Assembly (NCBI RefSeq): GCF_024029775.1
Contig: NZ_CP097122.1
Location: 248,001 to 312,000, forward strand
Direction of reading: 5' to 3'
Length of the DNA stretch: 64,000 nt
Source of the DNA: Fructobacillus americanaquae
GTDB taxonomy: Bacteria; Bacillota; Bacilli; Lactobacillales; Lactobacillaceae
Shown: positions 1 through 7,938 of the stretch, piece after piece
Layout of the letters: each line of letters begins with the position of its first letter
How positions within the stretch are numbered: position 1 is the stretch's first letter
The notes under the pieces: generated by a model
Databases searched by the model: none
What the model was told of the DNA's origin: nothing
What the model saw: the letters and a program-made list of their open reading frames with translations, nothing else
Translations under genes and position numbers: made by a program

Positions 1-145
1 CAAAACCAATCAATTGAACCTTTTCGCCCTTCTTCAAAGCGTCCTCAATTGAGGACAAAACAGCGGCAACTGCCTTGTCTGCGTCCTTCTTTGTTAAACC
101 AGTCTTCATTGCGACTGAATCGATTAATTCTTGCTTGTTTGCCAT
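1..145 (-). CDS. hup: DNA-binding protein HU, C-terminus cut by window edge
   Basis: HU is a small histone-like dimer that bends and compacts the nucleoid. The visible 48 residues start MANKQELID and contain the segment TKKDADKAV followed by a Gly-Glu-Lys-Val-Gln-Leu stretch, which is the characteristic HU N-terminal helix pair and first beta strand. The ATG is preceded by AGGAG about 8 bases upstream. The rest, including the DNA-binding arm, lies outside the window. It is transcribed on the same strand as der but separated from it by about 215 bases. An extended -10 (TGCTATCCT, complement of 242-250) may be its own promoter, though I see no good -35. Confidence 0.95.
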   Translation of the reverse strand, partial: MANKQELIDSVAMKTGLTKKDADKAVAAVLSSIEDALKKGEKVQLIGF

Positions 146-360
146 TCCTTTTCTCCTCGCGAAATAATTAATTTAGAATAACTGCCAGTGTAACAACCAT
201 TAGCAGTTTGGGAACGCTACCGTGGCAACATCCATAAAGATAGGATAGCACATGTAAATTAAAATGTGTAGGCCTAAAGCCCAATTTCATGCCATAATTG
301 CGGTTTTCCGCACATTTACAAGTGAATTTCAGGGCTATTGAAACATTCGACGATAAAACG

Positions 361-1671
361 TCACTTCCGTTGTCGAATAATTAGCTTAATCGGCGTTCCA
401 GAGAAATCACAAGCTGCGCGAATTTGGTTTTCTAGGAAACGCTGGTATGAAAAATGCATCAGTTCAACGTCGTTGACAAAGACGACAATCGTTGGTGGTT
501 CGATGGCCACTTGAGTAGCATAATAAACACGCAAGCGACGACCATTATCAGATGGTGCCGGATTAGTTGCCAAAGCATCCATCAAAACATCATTCAATGT
601 TGATGATGAAACACGCTTTTGGTGATTGTCATTCACGGCCAAAATCAAATCGGGTAAACGATCTAAGCGCTGTCCAGTCTTTGCTGAGACAAAAACAATT
701 GGCGCATAGTCCAAGAACTTAAACTCATCGCGAATCAAGTTTTCAAAATCCGTCATGGTATGCGTATCTTTTTCGATGGCATCCCACTTGTTAACCACAA
801 TTACCAAAGCTTTCCCAGCCTCATGGGCATAGCCGGCAACGTGCTTATCTTGCTCACGGATACCAGTTTTAGCATCCAAGACCATCAAGACCACTTGCGA
901 TTCATCAATGGCCTTCATTGCCCGCATCACCGAGTAACGTTCCGTATTTTCGTAAACCTTGCCACGCTTGCGAATTCCAGCCGTATCGACCATCACAAAC
1001 TCATCACCATCAGGGGTAATAAAACGTGTATCAATGGCATCACGGGTCGTTCCTTCGATGTTGGAGACAATCATGCGATCTTCGCCCAAGATGGCGTTCA
1101 CGATTGATGATTTTCCAACATTTGGTCGACCAATAATTGAGAACCGGACAGCATCATCGTCTTGTTCGGCGGCCTCGTCTGGGAAATGCTTAACGATTTC
1201 GTCTAAAACGTCACCCAAACCAATGCCGTGTGAGCCAGAAACGGGATAAGGGTCACCCATTCCTAATGAATAGAAGTCATAAATATCTGACCGCATTTCA
1301 GGATTATCAACCTTGTTAACCGCCAAAACAACCGGCTTATCGGCACCATAAAGCAAATTAGCCACGGCCTGGTCATCGGCTGTGAGACCTTCTCGGCCAG
1401 AAACAACCATCAAAATCACATCGGCTTCATCAATAGCTAATTCAACCTGGGCGCGAATTTCCGTCAAAAATGGCGCATTTCCCATTTCCAACCCACCGGT
1501 ATCAATCAGCCTAAAATCAAAGTTAAGCCACTCCGCCCGTGCATACAATCGGTCGCGAGTAACGCCTGGCATATCCTCTACAATGGCGATTCGATCGCCC
1601 ACAATGCGGTTAAATAGCGTGGATTTGCCAACATTTGGACGACCCACTACAGCTACAATCGGTGCTGCCAT
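361..1671 (-). CDS. der: Ribosome biogenesis GTPase Der (EngA)
   Basis: Der carries two tandem GTPase domains and a KH-like C-terminal domain and acts in maturation of the 50S subunit. Domain 1 shows the P-loop GRPNVGKS near residue 10, a DTGG switch and NKVD. Domain 2 repeats GRPNVGKSS near residue 180, with DTAGIRKRG and NKWD. The C-terminus (IKLIIRQRK) is basic as in the family. The length of 436 residues is normal. I chose the ATG giving [10 protein letters not shown] because AAAGGAG lies 7 bases upstream; a longer frame would begin at a TTG upstream of that site. It follows rpsA across a terminator of moderate strength, so it may rely partly on readthrough. Confidence 0.97.
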   Translation of the reverse strand: MAAPIVAVVGRPNVGKSTLFNRIVGDRIAIVEDMPGVTRDRLYARAEWLNFDFRLIDTGGLEMGNAPFLTEIRAQVELAIDEADVILMVVSGREGLTADDQAVANLLYGADKPVVLAVNKVDNPEMRSDIYDFYSLGMGDPYPVSGSHGIGLGDVLDEIVKHFPDEAAEQDDDAVRFSIIGRPNVGKSSIVNAILGEDRMIVSNIEGTTRDAIDTRFITPDGDEFVMVDTAGIRKRGKVYENTERYSVMRAMKAIDESQVVLMVLDAKTGIREQDKHVAGYAHEAGKALVIVVNKWDAIEKDTHTMTDFENLIRDEFKFLDYAPIVFVSAKTGQRLDRLPDLILAVNDNHQKRVSSSTLNDVLMDALATNPAPSDNGRRLRVYYATQVAIEPPTIVVFVNDVELMHFSYQRFLENQIRAACDFSGTPIKLIIRQRK

Positions 1672-1690
1672 ATTCCCGCTCCTTTCCAAT

Positions 1691-1718
1691 AAAAAAAGAC
1701 TGGATAACCAGCCTTTTT
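1691..1718 (-). terminator. Rho-independent terminator after rpsA
   Basis: On the minus strand AAGGCTGG-TTAT-CCAGTCTT forms an 8-bp stem with one G-U pair, followed by a run of seven T. The G-U pair exists only in the minus-strand transcript, so it points to rpsA as the terminated gene. It lies between the rpsA stop and the der ribosome binding site. Confidence 0.75.
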
Positions 1719-1729
1719 ATTTTTAAATC

Positions 1730-2920
1730 TTACAACTTGTCGCCAAAGATGTCGCCTAAAGTAGCGGCACCTTCATCGTCTTGTTGGAAGGCTGCCATGT
1801 CAGCTCGTGAAGCGCCACGGTTGTCATCGCGGTCTTCACGTTGGTTGGCTGGCTTTTCTTCCAAAGCCTTCATTGACAATGAAATACGTTCTTCGGCTGG
1901 CTTAACATCCAACACTTGAACCTTCACCTTGTCACCTGACTTCAAAACGTCGGCTGGGTTCTCAACACGCTTGTGTGAAATTTGTGAAACGTGAACCAAT
2001 CCTTCGATACCAGGGAAGATTTCAACGAATGCGCCAAAGTCCTTCACACGCTTAACTGTTCCTTCAAGAACAGTACCGGCTGGGGCTTTTTCTGCAACTT
2101 CATCCCAAGGACCTGGCTGGGTTGCCTTGATTGAAAGTGAGATACGTCCACGATCAGTATCCAAGGCCAAAATCTTAACATTAACCTTTTCACCCTTTGA
2201 CAAAACGTCTGATGGGTTCTTAACACGGTCATGTGAAATTTCAGAAACGTGAACCAATCCGTCCACGCCGCCTAAGTCAACGAAAGCACCGAAGTCAGTC
2301 AAACGAGCAACAGTTCCTTCAACAACTTCGCCAACAGTCAAACGACTGAATGCTTCAGCCAACTTTTCGGCACGTTCTTGGGCTGCAACAGCCTTACGTG
2401 ACAAAATCAAACGAGCCTTGGCTGGGTCGATTTCGATTACTTCCGCCTTGATGTCTTGTCCCTTGAATTGGTTCAAGTCTGAAACAAAACGTTCTGCAAC
2501 CATTGATGCAGGTACGAAACCACGGATACCAGCAACATCAACAATCAAACCACCACGAACGGCATTGATAACCTTAGCATCAACAACATCACCTTCGTTA
2601 AATGACAATGACTCCCAAGCCTTGCGGGCTTCCAAACGCTTCTTTGACAACAAGTAGGCAACGCCTTCCTTGTCACTGGTTACGTTCGAAACAACAACAG
2701 TTTCGATAGTATCACCGACCTTCAAATCGTCGGCCAAGTTGACGCTACGATCGTCAGAGTACTCACGCGCTGGCACAACTCCTTCTTCTCCGGTGTGAAG
2801 ACCGATAACTGCTTGGTTATCGTTATCGATTGCTAGCACTTCGCCAGTTACGACGTCCCCTACCTTAATTTGGTCAGCACTTTCCAGAGCTGCTAATAAT
2901 TCGCTGTTAGTATCACTCAT
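1730..2920 (-). CDS. rpsA: 30S ribosomal protein S1 (four S1 repeats)
   Basis: This protein binds mRNA and helps it onto the 30S subunit. At 396 residues it has the four OB-fold S1 repeats typical of low-GC Gram-positives rather than the six of Escherichia coli. Repeats begin near residues 20, 105, 195 and 280; the last two carry the near-identical signatures FGAFVDLGGVDGLVHVSEIS and FGAFVEIFPGIEGLVHVSQI. The C-terminal 45 residues are acidic and charged (NQREDRDDNRG) and probably disordered. The ATG has AGGAGG 12 bases upstream, somewhat long. It lies downstream of cmk, as in many Firmicutes, but a terminator at the cmk stop and a 190-base gap suggest its own promoter. Confidence 0.96.
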   Translation of the reverse strand: MSDTNSELLAALESADQIKVGDVVTGEVLAIDNDNQAVIGLHTGEEGVVPAREYSDDRSVNLADDLKVGDTIETVVVSNVTSDKEGVAYLLSKKRLEARKAWESLSFNEGDVVDAKVINAVRGGLIVDVAGIRGFVPASMVAERFVSDLNQFKGQDIKAEVIEIDPAKARLILSRKAVAAQERAEKLAEAFSRLTVGEVVEGTVARLTDFGAFVDLGGVDGLVHVSEISHDRVKNPSDVLSKGEKVNVKILALDTDRGRISLSIKATQPGPWDEVAEKAPAGTVLEGTVKRVKDFGAFVEIFPGIEGLVHVSQISHKRVENPADVLKSGDKVKVQVLDVKPAEERISLSMKALEEKPANQREDRDDNRGASRADMAAFQQDDEGAATLGDIFGDKL

Positions 2921-2984
2921 GACGTCAAACGTCCTCCTACAATTTGCACTTATAAGGGTATTCTATCAGAGAGTAGCCGATTTT

Positions 2985-3014
2985 CCTAGTCCAATTTTAA
3001 AAAAATTAGGACTA
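2985..3014. repeat. Inverted repeat in the rpsA leader
   Basis: CTAGTCC and GGACTAG face each other across an A/T-rich core that can extend the stem by six more A-T pairs with a one-base bulge. There is no T-run after it on the minus strand, so it is not a good terminator. It lies about 65-95 bases upstream of the rpsA start and could be a leader structure or protein-binding site. Its role is unknown. Confidence 0.5.
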
Positions 3015-3093
3015 GACCAAACACTCCGTCAAAAAATGTTTCGCATAAACACGAACTGCTTTCCCTATTACTTTCTATTTTAACAGATTTTTC

Positions 3094-3126
3094 TAAAATA
3101 AAAAGACCACCTTACTGGTGATCTTT
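3094..3126 (-). terminator. Terminator overlapping the cmk stop codon
   Basis: The last codons of cmk and its TAA form the left arm and loop of a 10-bp hairpin (AAAGATCACC / GGTGGTCTTT, one G-U pair), followed by TTTTATTTT. This ends the ribU-LysM-cmk transcript before rpsA. Confidence 0.8.
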
Positions 3127-3789
3127 GATAATTTGCTTGATAGTGGCAACGACTTGGTCAATGCTTTGACCGGTAGTGTCGACCGTTAAGGCATCTTCAG
3201 CCTTTGTTAGTGGTGAAATGGCGCGATGAGAATCTTTATAATCCCGCTCTTCAATTTCTTTTTTTAGGATTTCCAAGTCAGGATTCATGCCTTTGGCCTG
3301 ATTTTCCCTAAAACGACGCTCAGCACGTTCATCAACTGAGGCAATTAAGAAAATTTTCACCTGAGCATCTGGCAAGACTGTTGTGCCAATGTCACGGCCA
3401 TCCATGATAACCGGTTGCTTAGCTGTCAAGGCGCGTTGGCGATCAACCAAATCAGCTCGAACCGCTTGATAGGAAGAAACCAAGGAAACATTGTTCGTAA
3501 TCTCAGTTGAACGAATTTCTTCAGTCACTTCCTGTCCGTTCAACAAAACATGTTGCACTGGTTCACCTGGTAAAAAGGCAATCTCAAGCTTCGGTAACAA
3601 GGCAACAATCCCCGCCTCATCTTCATATGCAAGTCCCGCCTGTTTAGCCGCCAAAGTAATGGCCCGATACATCGCGCCGGTATCGACGTAAACATACTTT
3701 AAATCAGTCGCTAAAATCTTAGCAATCGTGGACTTTCCAGCCGATGCAGGACCGTCAATTGCAACTTGAAAATGAGCAGTTTGAGTCAT
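3112..3789 (-). CDS. cmk: Cytidylate kinase
   Basis: CMP kinase phosphorylates CMP and dCMP to the diphosphates, feeding RNA, DNA and phospholipid synthesis in the cytoplasm. The P-loop is GPASAGKST (residues 13-21), followed by [10 protein letters not shown] and [13 protein letters not shown], both diagnostic. The length of 225 residues is standard. The start ATG ([13 protein letters not shown]) has GAGG about 12 bases upstream. It is the last gene of a run ribU - LysM protein - cmk and ends in a terminator built from its own last codons. Confidence 0.96.
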   Translation of the reverse strand: MTQTAHFQVAIDGPASAGKSTIAKILATDLKYVYVDTGAMYRAITLAAKQAGLAYEDEAGIVALLPKLEIAFLPGEPVQHVLLNGQEVTEEIRSTEITNNVSLVSSYQAVRADLVDRQRALTAKQPVIMDGRDIGTTVLPDAQVKIFLIASVDERAERRFRENQAKGMNPDLEILKKEIEERDYKDSHRAISPLTKAEDALTVDTTGQSIDQVVATIKQIIKDHQ

Positions 3790-3807
3790 AGGGATTAAAA
3801 TTTCCTC

Positions 3808-4320
3808 TTACTTAATTTTCAAAGCTTGCCCTGCAAACCTTGAATAGTTTTGTGCAGTAACACCAGGATTCAAAGCATAAATCTGGTCAGTTGTTGTCCC
3901 GTGAGTCACCGCAAAGTTATAAAGCGTTTGGTTAGCATTCAACGTAGCCGTGTTTGCAGTGGCGGCCGAAGCGGCTGCTTGGTCGTCACTCGCCTGGTTG
4001 GCCTGACTTTGACTTGATTGTGCAGCCGAATCAGCTTGGCTAGACGAAGTAGCAGATTGACTAGTTGAAGACTGGGCACTGCTTGTTGCATCAGATGACT
4101 GAGAACTAGCAGAAGACGTCGTCTTCACCGTTTTTGGTGAGTTTTTCATCAATCCATAAACTGGTGCTGAGGCTAATAAGACTAGCGACAGCAAAACCAA
4201 AAGCACGACGAGACCGCCATGACTTTTTGGTCGTGGTTCTTTTTTAGGCTGCTCCTGATTTTCATGCTGACGATTAAAACGTTGCCGGCGTGATAATGTT
4301 GGTGCTGTTTGGTCATTCAT
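3808..4320 (-). CDS. Membrane-anchored LysM domain protein
   Basis: The protein has 170 residues: a basic cytoplasmic N-terminus (residues 1-35), one membrane helix (about 37-57, GLVVLLVLLSLVLLASAPVY), a long Ser/Gln/Ala linker (about 60-125), and a C-terminal LysM-like domain. That domain starts at LNANQTLYNFAV and ends GQALKIK, a peptidoglycan-binding fold. The signal anchor lacks an obvious cleavage site, so it probably stays tethered with LysM outside the cell. The ATG at 4320 has AGGAGG 8 bases upstream; a TTG two codons earlier is too close to that site. It sits between ribU and cmk. Similar LysM proteins beside cmk and rpsA occur in other lactic acid bacteria; the exact role is unknown. 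Confidence 0.85.
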   Translation of the reverse strand: MNDQTAPTLSRRQRFNRQHENQEQPKKEPRPKSHGGLVVLLVLLSLVLLASAPVYGLMKNSPKTVKTTSSASSQSSDATSSAQSSTSQSATSSSQADSAAQSSQSQANQASDDQAAASAATANTATLNANQTLYNFAVTHGTTTDQIYALNPGVTAQNYSRFAGQALKIK

Positions 4321-4339
4321 TTTCAAGACCTCCTATCAG

Positions 4340-4405
4340 TTCGTTCTTAAATCAAGTCTAACACGGAAGGGTATTTGAAAATGATAACCTTTTCTTAAGA
4401 ACGAA
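4340..4405 (-). repeat. 11-bp inverted repeat between ribU and the LysM gene
   Basis: TTCGTTCTTAA (4340-4350) and its exact complement TTAAGAACGAA (4395-4405) flank a 44-base spacer and include the ribU stop codon. In the transcript they would form a stem-loop just upstream of the LysM ribosome binding site. There is no T-run. It may be a processing or stability element. Confidence 0.5.
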
Positions 4406-4976
4406 AGCTTTTCTTAAAGGGTGCCAAGATTGCTACAACCATCACAGAAACAATAAACCAAATTAAACCTTCCAAAAGATTGAATGGGACAACCATCCCC
4501 CACAAATAGACTTTAATACCAATAAACTTAGCAATATCAAAGTTTGCAAAGCGGGCGTAAAGTGGAATCGCCCAAACAATGTTGGCTAAGTAAGCCACCA
4601 CGGTCATCGTGAAAGCGGCTACAACAGCGCTAACGGACTGCCATAACCACTTGGGCAAGCGAACTTCAACCTTCACCATCGCTGCCACAACCAGCAAGAA
4701 TGTCAAAGCAATCACAAGGTTAACTGGCATTCCAATATAGGTATTTGCCCCTTCATTAAACAAAATCAGCTTCAGCAAAGTCCGAATCACCAACACCCAA
4801 ACAGCCGAACCAAGACCTAACCAGGAAAAGGCTAGAAAAGCTGGCACAATTGAAAAATCAATTTTCAAAAAAGATGCACTGGGAATGATCGCAATTTGCG
4901 GAAAAATCGTCAATGCAAAGGAAATTGCACTGAAAACAGCGACCAGGGTGAGTTTTTTAGTAGTGTTTCTTGTCAT
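4395..4976 (-). CDS. ribU: Riboflavin ECF transporter substrate-binding subunit RibU
   Basis: RibU is the membrane S component that binds riboflavin and works with the shared EcfA/A'/T energising module to import the vitamin. The 193-residue sequence has about six hydrophobic segments, the N-terminal TKKLTLVAVFSAISFALT typical of S components, and the conserved FLKIDFSIVPAFLA and YLWGMVVPFNLLEGLIW segments of RibU. The ATG has AGAGGAG 7 bases upstream. The assignment is strongly supported by the FMN riboswitch and transcription terminator directly upstream. No EcfA or EcfT gene is in the window. Confidence 0.93.
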   Translation of the reverse strand: MTRNTTKKLTLVAVFSAISFALTIFPQIAIIPSASFLKIDFSIVPAFLAFSWLGLGSAVWVLVIRTLLKLILFNEGANTYIGMPVNLVIALTFLLVVAAMVKVEVRLPKWLWQSVSAVVAAFTMTVVAYLANIVWAIPLYARFANFDIAKFIGIKVYLWGMVVPFNLLEGLIWFIVSVMVVAILAPFKKSFRS

Positions 4977-4996
4977 TTTTCTACTCCTCTGGGCCC

Positions 4997-5036
4997 AAAA
5001 AAGGCCCTACTTTACCCGGGGTAAAATAAAGGCCAG
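4997..5036 (-). terminator. Expression platform terminator of the FMN riboswitch
   Basis: Downstream of the aptamer the minus strand reads GGCC, then TTTACCC-CG-GGTAAA arms closed by GGGCC, and a run of six T. The hairpin lies immediately before the ribU ribosome binding site. It would stop transcription when FMN is bound. Confidence 0.8.
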
Positions 5037-5050
5037 CAAAAAAGACTGTA

Positions 5051-5188
5051 CTTTAAACTTCTTTATACCCGACTGTACGGTCGGCCCTGGATTCAAACCA
5101 GATCAGCTACCAAGTGGTAGGTCGCGGGCTCATCAGCTGTCGCTGCTTCACCGCCGGTTGGGACTTTCACCCGACCCCGAAGTTTTAG
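5051..5188 (-). promoter_or_regulatory. FMN riboswitch (RFN element)
   Basis: All the conserved blocks of the RFN aptamer are present in order on the minus strand: CTTCGGGG, GGGTGAAAGTCCC, ACCGGCGGT, GAGCCCGCGA, a variable arm, TGATCTGG, ATCCAGGGCCGAC and the closing GAAG strand that pairs with CTTC. The aptamer senses FMN and controls riboflavin uptake genes. It is followed by a terminator, so regulation is most likely transcriptional attenuation of ribU, and possibly of the LysM gene and cmk downstream. Confidence 0.97.
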
Positions 5189-5209
5189 ATTATATTTGAA
5201 ACAAGTAGT

Positions 5210-5238
5210 AGTATAGCACAGCTCAAAAAGCTTGCCAA
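5210..5238 (-). promoter_or_regulatory. Promoter of the riboswitch-ribU transcript
   Basis: TTGGCA, a 17-base spacer and TATACT preceded by TGC (extended -10). It lies about 22 bases upstream of the RFN aptamer, so transcription starts just ahead of it. Confidence 0.85.
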
Positions 5239-5285
5239 GAAAAAAAGACATTTTTACCATCAGCAAAAACAATACGGACGACAAC

Positions 5286-5324
5286 CTGAAAAAGCGAAAT
5301 TTTTTTCAGAGGTTGCGACGCAAC
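5286..5324. other. Two hairpins after rluB
   Basis: CTGAAAAA/TTTTTCAG (5286-5309) and GTTGC-GAC-GCAAC (5312-5324) lie between the rluB stop and the ribU promoter. The second is followed by six T only on the plus strand, where no gene reads towards it. They may end the rluB transcript, but the fit is imperfect. Confidence 0.35.
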
Positions 5325-5345
5325 TGCTTTTTTAACACACTTTTA

Positions 5346-6095
5346 TTACTTACGGCGCAAGAATCGATAATCGCCAGCTTTTAGACGCTTGACTTCATCA
5401 TGCTTTAAGTCCCGAAATTCACCTGGTTGCAGGCCAACTAAGTCCAAGAAAGCGTAGCGATCACGGCGTAGTTTTTCAACTGGCAGACCAACAGCTGCCA
5501 ACATATCCTTGACCTGGTGATTGCGGCCTTCATGAATCGTAATTGTAACAAAGGAAACCTTCTTATCCTTATCGGCCTTTTCAATGGCAAGCTTCGCTGA
5601 GGCCGTCTTCTTACCCTTCAAAACAATCCCCCGCTTTAACGGTGCCAATTGTTCCATCGTTGCCAGTCCCTTAACCTTGGCCGTATAGACCTTATCAACG
5701 CGGCCTTTGGGATGCATCAACTGGTTGGCCAGATCGCCATCATTGGTGAGCAAGAGCGCACCAGTGGTATCATAATCCAACCGGCCAACCGGATAAACCC
5801 GCGCCGTCACATCATCTAAAATATCTAAGACCGTTTGCCGACCCTTATCGTCATGACTAGTGGTCACAACACCACGGGGCTTATTCAGCAAATAATAAAC
5901 ATGCTTTTCCTGACCATCAATTGGTACTCCATCGACCTTAACTTCGTCTTGGCGAGATACTTTGGTCCCCAATTGGCTCACAATTTGGCCATTGACCTCA
6001 ACTCGGCCTTCTAAAATCATGGTTTCGGCTGCCCGTCGGGAGGCAACTCCGGCCTGGGCAATCACCTTTTGTAGTCGTTGACTTTCTTCAGGCAT
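5346..6095 (-). CDS. rluB: rRNA pseudouridine synthase RluB/RsuA family
   Basis: This enzyme converts a uridine of ribosomal RNA to pseudouridine. An N-terminal S4 RNA-binding domain (MPEESQRLQKVIAQAGVASRR through about residue 60) is followed by the catalytic domain with GRLDYDTTGALLLTNDG, where the Asp is catalytic, and the RNHQVKDML motif of the RsuA/RluB/E/F branch. I chose the ATG at 6095 because AAGGAGG lies 6 bases upstream. It overlaps the end of scpB by 8 bases, implying translational coupling. The downstream position after scpB is conserved in Firmicutes, which favours RluB (23S rRNA helix 89 region) over RsuA. Confidence 0.92.
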   Translation of the reverse strand: MPEESQRLQKVIAQAGVASRRAAETMILEGRVEVNGQIVSQLGTKVSRQDEVKVDGVPIDGQEKHVYYLLNKPRGVVTTSHDDKGRQTVLDILDDVTARVYPVGRLDYDTTGALLLTNDGDLANQLMHPKGRVDKVYTAKVKGLATMEQLAPLKRGIVLKGKKTASAKLAIEKADKDKKVSFVTITIHEGRNHQVKDMLAAVGLPVEKLRRDRYAFLDLVGLQPGEFRDLKHDEVKRLKAGDYRFLRRK

Positions 6096-6813
6096 TATCG
6101 CCCTCCTTTTTTGCGGCAACTGGCTGTTCATCAGCCGGTGTACCCGTTGTCGTGTCGTGTTGTGCTTGTGTGGCCGTTGCGCCTTCTGCCATCAGCTCTA
6201 AATGCCCAGCATCATCTGGGCTTGCAAAAATAGTATCCCCCTGATCATCAATTTGATCAAAGAGCGCTACCTCAGCCTGTCCTTCTTCATCAAGAGTCAC
6301 ATCATTAATATCTGGTAATTCTGGCAAATCAGCCAACGATTTCAAACCAAAGTAATCCAAAAAATCAGCAGTCGTGCCATACAAAATCGGTCGACCAATT
6401 TCTTCTTTTCGGCCAACTGATTCAATCAACTGATGGAGCAAGAGCTTTTGAATTGTTCCAGCCGAGCGGACACCCCGGATTTGATCGATTTCAACACGAG
6501 TGATTGGCTGCTGGTAAGCAACAATTACTAAAGTTTCCAGTTGTGCCTGAGTCAACTTAGTGCTAACGGGCAAGTCGAAATAGGCCGAAACTAATTTACC
6601 AAATTCAGGTCGGGTAACCATCACATACCGTCCATCAGAGGTTCTTAGCATCAATGGTGAATTAATTTGAATCAGATGCGTTGCCAGTTCATCAAGTAAA
6701 GCAGGCAACGCCCCCTTATCAAAGCCCGTTACCTTAGCCAATTCTGGAATTGACAAGCCATCCTCACCCGCAACAAAAAATAACGCTTCAATTTGACTAA
6801 TCTTCTGATCCAT
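6088..6813 (-). CDS. scpB: Segregation and condensation protein B
   Basis: ScpB is the winged-helix kleisin-associated subunit of the SMC-ScpAB condensin that organises and segregates the chromosome. The 241 residues show the two winged-helix domains (QKISQIEALFFVAGEDGLS at the start; LETLVIVAYQQPITRVEIDQIRGV near residue 95) and an acidic, low-complexity tail from about residue 185. The gene overlaps scpA by 17 bases and rluB by 8, so the three genes form a translationally coupled block. The tail is longer than in Bacillus. Confidence 0.95.
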   Translation of the reverse strand: MDQKISQIEALFFVAGEDGLSIPELAKVTGFDKGALPALLDELATHLIQINSPLMLRTSDGRYVMVTRPEFGKLVSAYFDLPVSTKLTQAQLETLVIVAYQQPITRVEIDQIRGVRSAGTIQKLLLHQLIESVGRKEEIGRPILYGTTADFLDYFGLKSLADLPELPDINDVTLDEEGQAEVALFDQIDDQGDTIFASPDDAGHLELMAEGATATQAQHDTTTGTPADEQPVAAKKEGDNA

Positions 6814-7585
6814 GGTCCACCGCTTTAATTAAAATTTCATCTGTTAAGGCTGCCTGCCAAAGCGTCACTTCGCCAGCCTTAGTGATTTCAAGCAATCCCA
6901 AAAAGGTCATCACTAACCGGTCAGGGGCAAAAACATCTTCAAAAAGGGCTGTAAAAGGCAAAGATTCTTCTGTTGGTAGGGCTTGTAATTTTTGGCGAAT
7001 GGAAACAATCCCATCCCCAATCGTATACGAATCTGATTCCACTTGGCGCACCTTTGGGGCCAAGTCGCGTTGCCGAGCAATCACGCTATCAAAAGCCAAC
7101 TGCAAATCAATCATTGTCAGACCGGGAGCAAGCGTTACCGGCTGCTCCACTTTCGCCTGTTGATCTTCAATTGCCGGACGAACAAAGGAATGCATGTCAG
7201 TCTCTTGCCGTTGATCAAAGAAGCCGGTTGCCTGTTGAAAACGTTGGTAAACCAACAGGCGAGCAATCAGCTCTTCTTTTGGATCAAGTTCTTCAAAGTT
7301 ATCTTCCACATCATCTTCAATCGGTGGTTTTGGTAACAAATCAATCGACTTAAGATGAATTAACTTGGCAGCCATCACTAAGTACTCAGCCGCCACATCC
7401 AACTGCATCGCCTGTTGCTCATGGATGAAACTCAAATATTGTTTCGTCACTTCAGCAATCGGCAATTGAAAAATGTCCATCTCGTGCTTTCTAATCAAAT
7501 GCAAAAGCAAATCGAGCGGGCCCTCGAAGTCAGTAATCTTAATTGTGAGACTTGGGTTTTGAATAATGCTTTCTCCACTTATCAA
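6797..7585 (-). CDS. scpA: Segregation and condensation protein A
   Basis: ScpA is the kleisin that bridges the SMC heads. The hallmark FEGPLDLLLHLIRKHEMDI begins about 18 residues from the first possible start and the C-terminus ends in the expected helix (TDEILIKAVDHG). The start is awkward: the longest frame opens at TTG (7585) without a Shine-Dalgarno. A GGAG at 7573-7576 is placed 5 and 8 bases before two ATT codons (7567 and 7564), which would give a family-typical short N-terminus. The frame overlaps the end of ribT by up to 47 bases. I give the TTG coordinates as the outer limit. Confidence 0.93.
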   Translation of the reverse strand: MISGESIIQNPSLTIKITDFEGPLDLLLHLIRKHEMDIFQLPIAEVTKQYLSFIHEQQAMQLDVAAEYLVMAAKLIHLKSIDLLPKPPIEDDVEDNFEELDPKEELIARLLVYQRFQQATGFFDQRQETDMHSFVRPAIEDQQAKVEQPVTLAPGLTMIDLQLAFDSVIARQRDLAPKVRQVESDSYTIGDGIVSIRQKLQALPTEESLPFTALFEDVFAPDRLVMTFLGLLEITKAGEVTLWQAALTDEILIKAVDHGSED

Positions 7586-7916
7586 TATAAGTTTGTGTAC
7601 TTAAGGTACCCATCACAGTATGGTAAGGATTTAGTTCCTGTAAGTCTGCTAGCATTTGCGCATGAGTGGCTTTCTTTGGGGCCCCCGGTGTCAAAATTAG
7701 GTGACGAACAACTAAGACATTGTTCTTGTAACGCTCAATACCAAGCAAACCGTTGATTGAGTCCTGCTGATCTGGCTGCCAAAAAAAGAGCTCCAGCTTA
7801 GGTTGCTGGTATAGGTTCAAAACCAGCTTCATATGTTCTAAGTTCTTATATTCTGGCAAAAGAGAAAAGAGGCCCATGACCGTCTTTTCATCGTCTGGTC
7901 TTGTTGAAATTAACAT
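7539..7916 (-). CDS. ribT: RibT-like GNAT-fold protein
   Basis: A 125-residue protein matching the RibT family, named from the Bacillus riboflavin operon and placed in the GNAT acetyltransferase fold. The reaction and substrate are not established. Visible hallmarks are LLPEYKNLEHMKLVLNLY, the strand LELFFWQ, and VRHLILTPGAPKKA in the acetyl-CoA-binding position. The ATG at 7916 is preceded by AAAAGGAG; the longer upstream frame has no such site. In lactobacilli this gene sits between xerD and scpA, exactly as here. It is 22 bases downstream of xerD and overlaps scpA, so it belongs to the cvfB-xerD-ribT-scpAB-rluB run. Confidence 0.75.
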   Translation of the reverse strand: MLISTRPDDEKTVMGLFSLLPEYKNLEHMKLVLNLYQQPKLELFFWQPDQQDSINGLLGIERYKNNVLVVRHLILTPGAPKKATHAQMLADLQELNPYHTVMGTLSTQTYIDKWRKHYSKPKSHN

Positions 7917-7938
7917 GGTTGACTCCTTTTCTAAGTGC

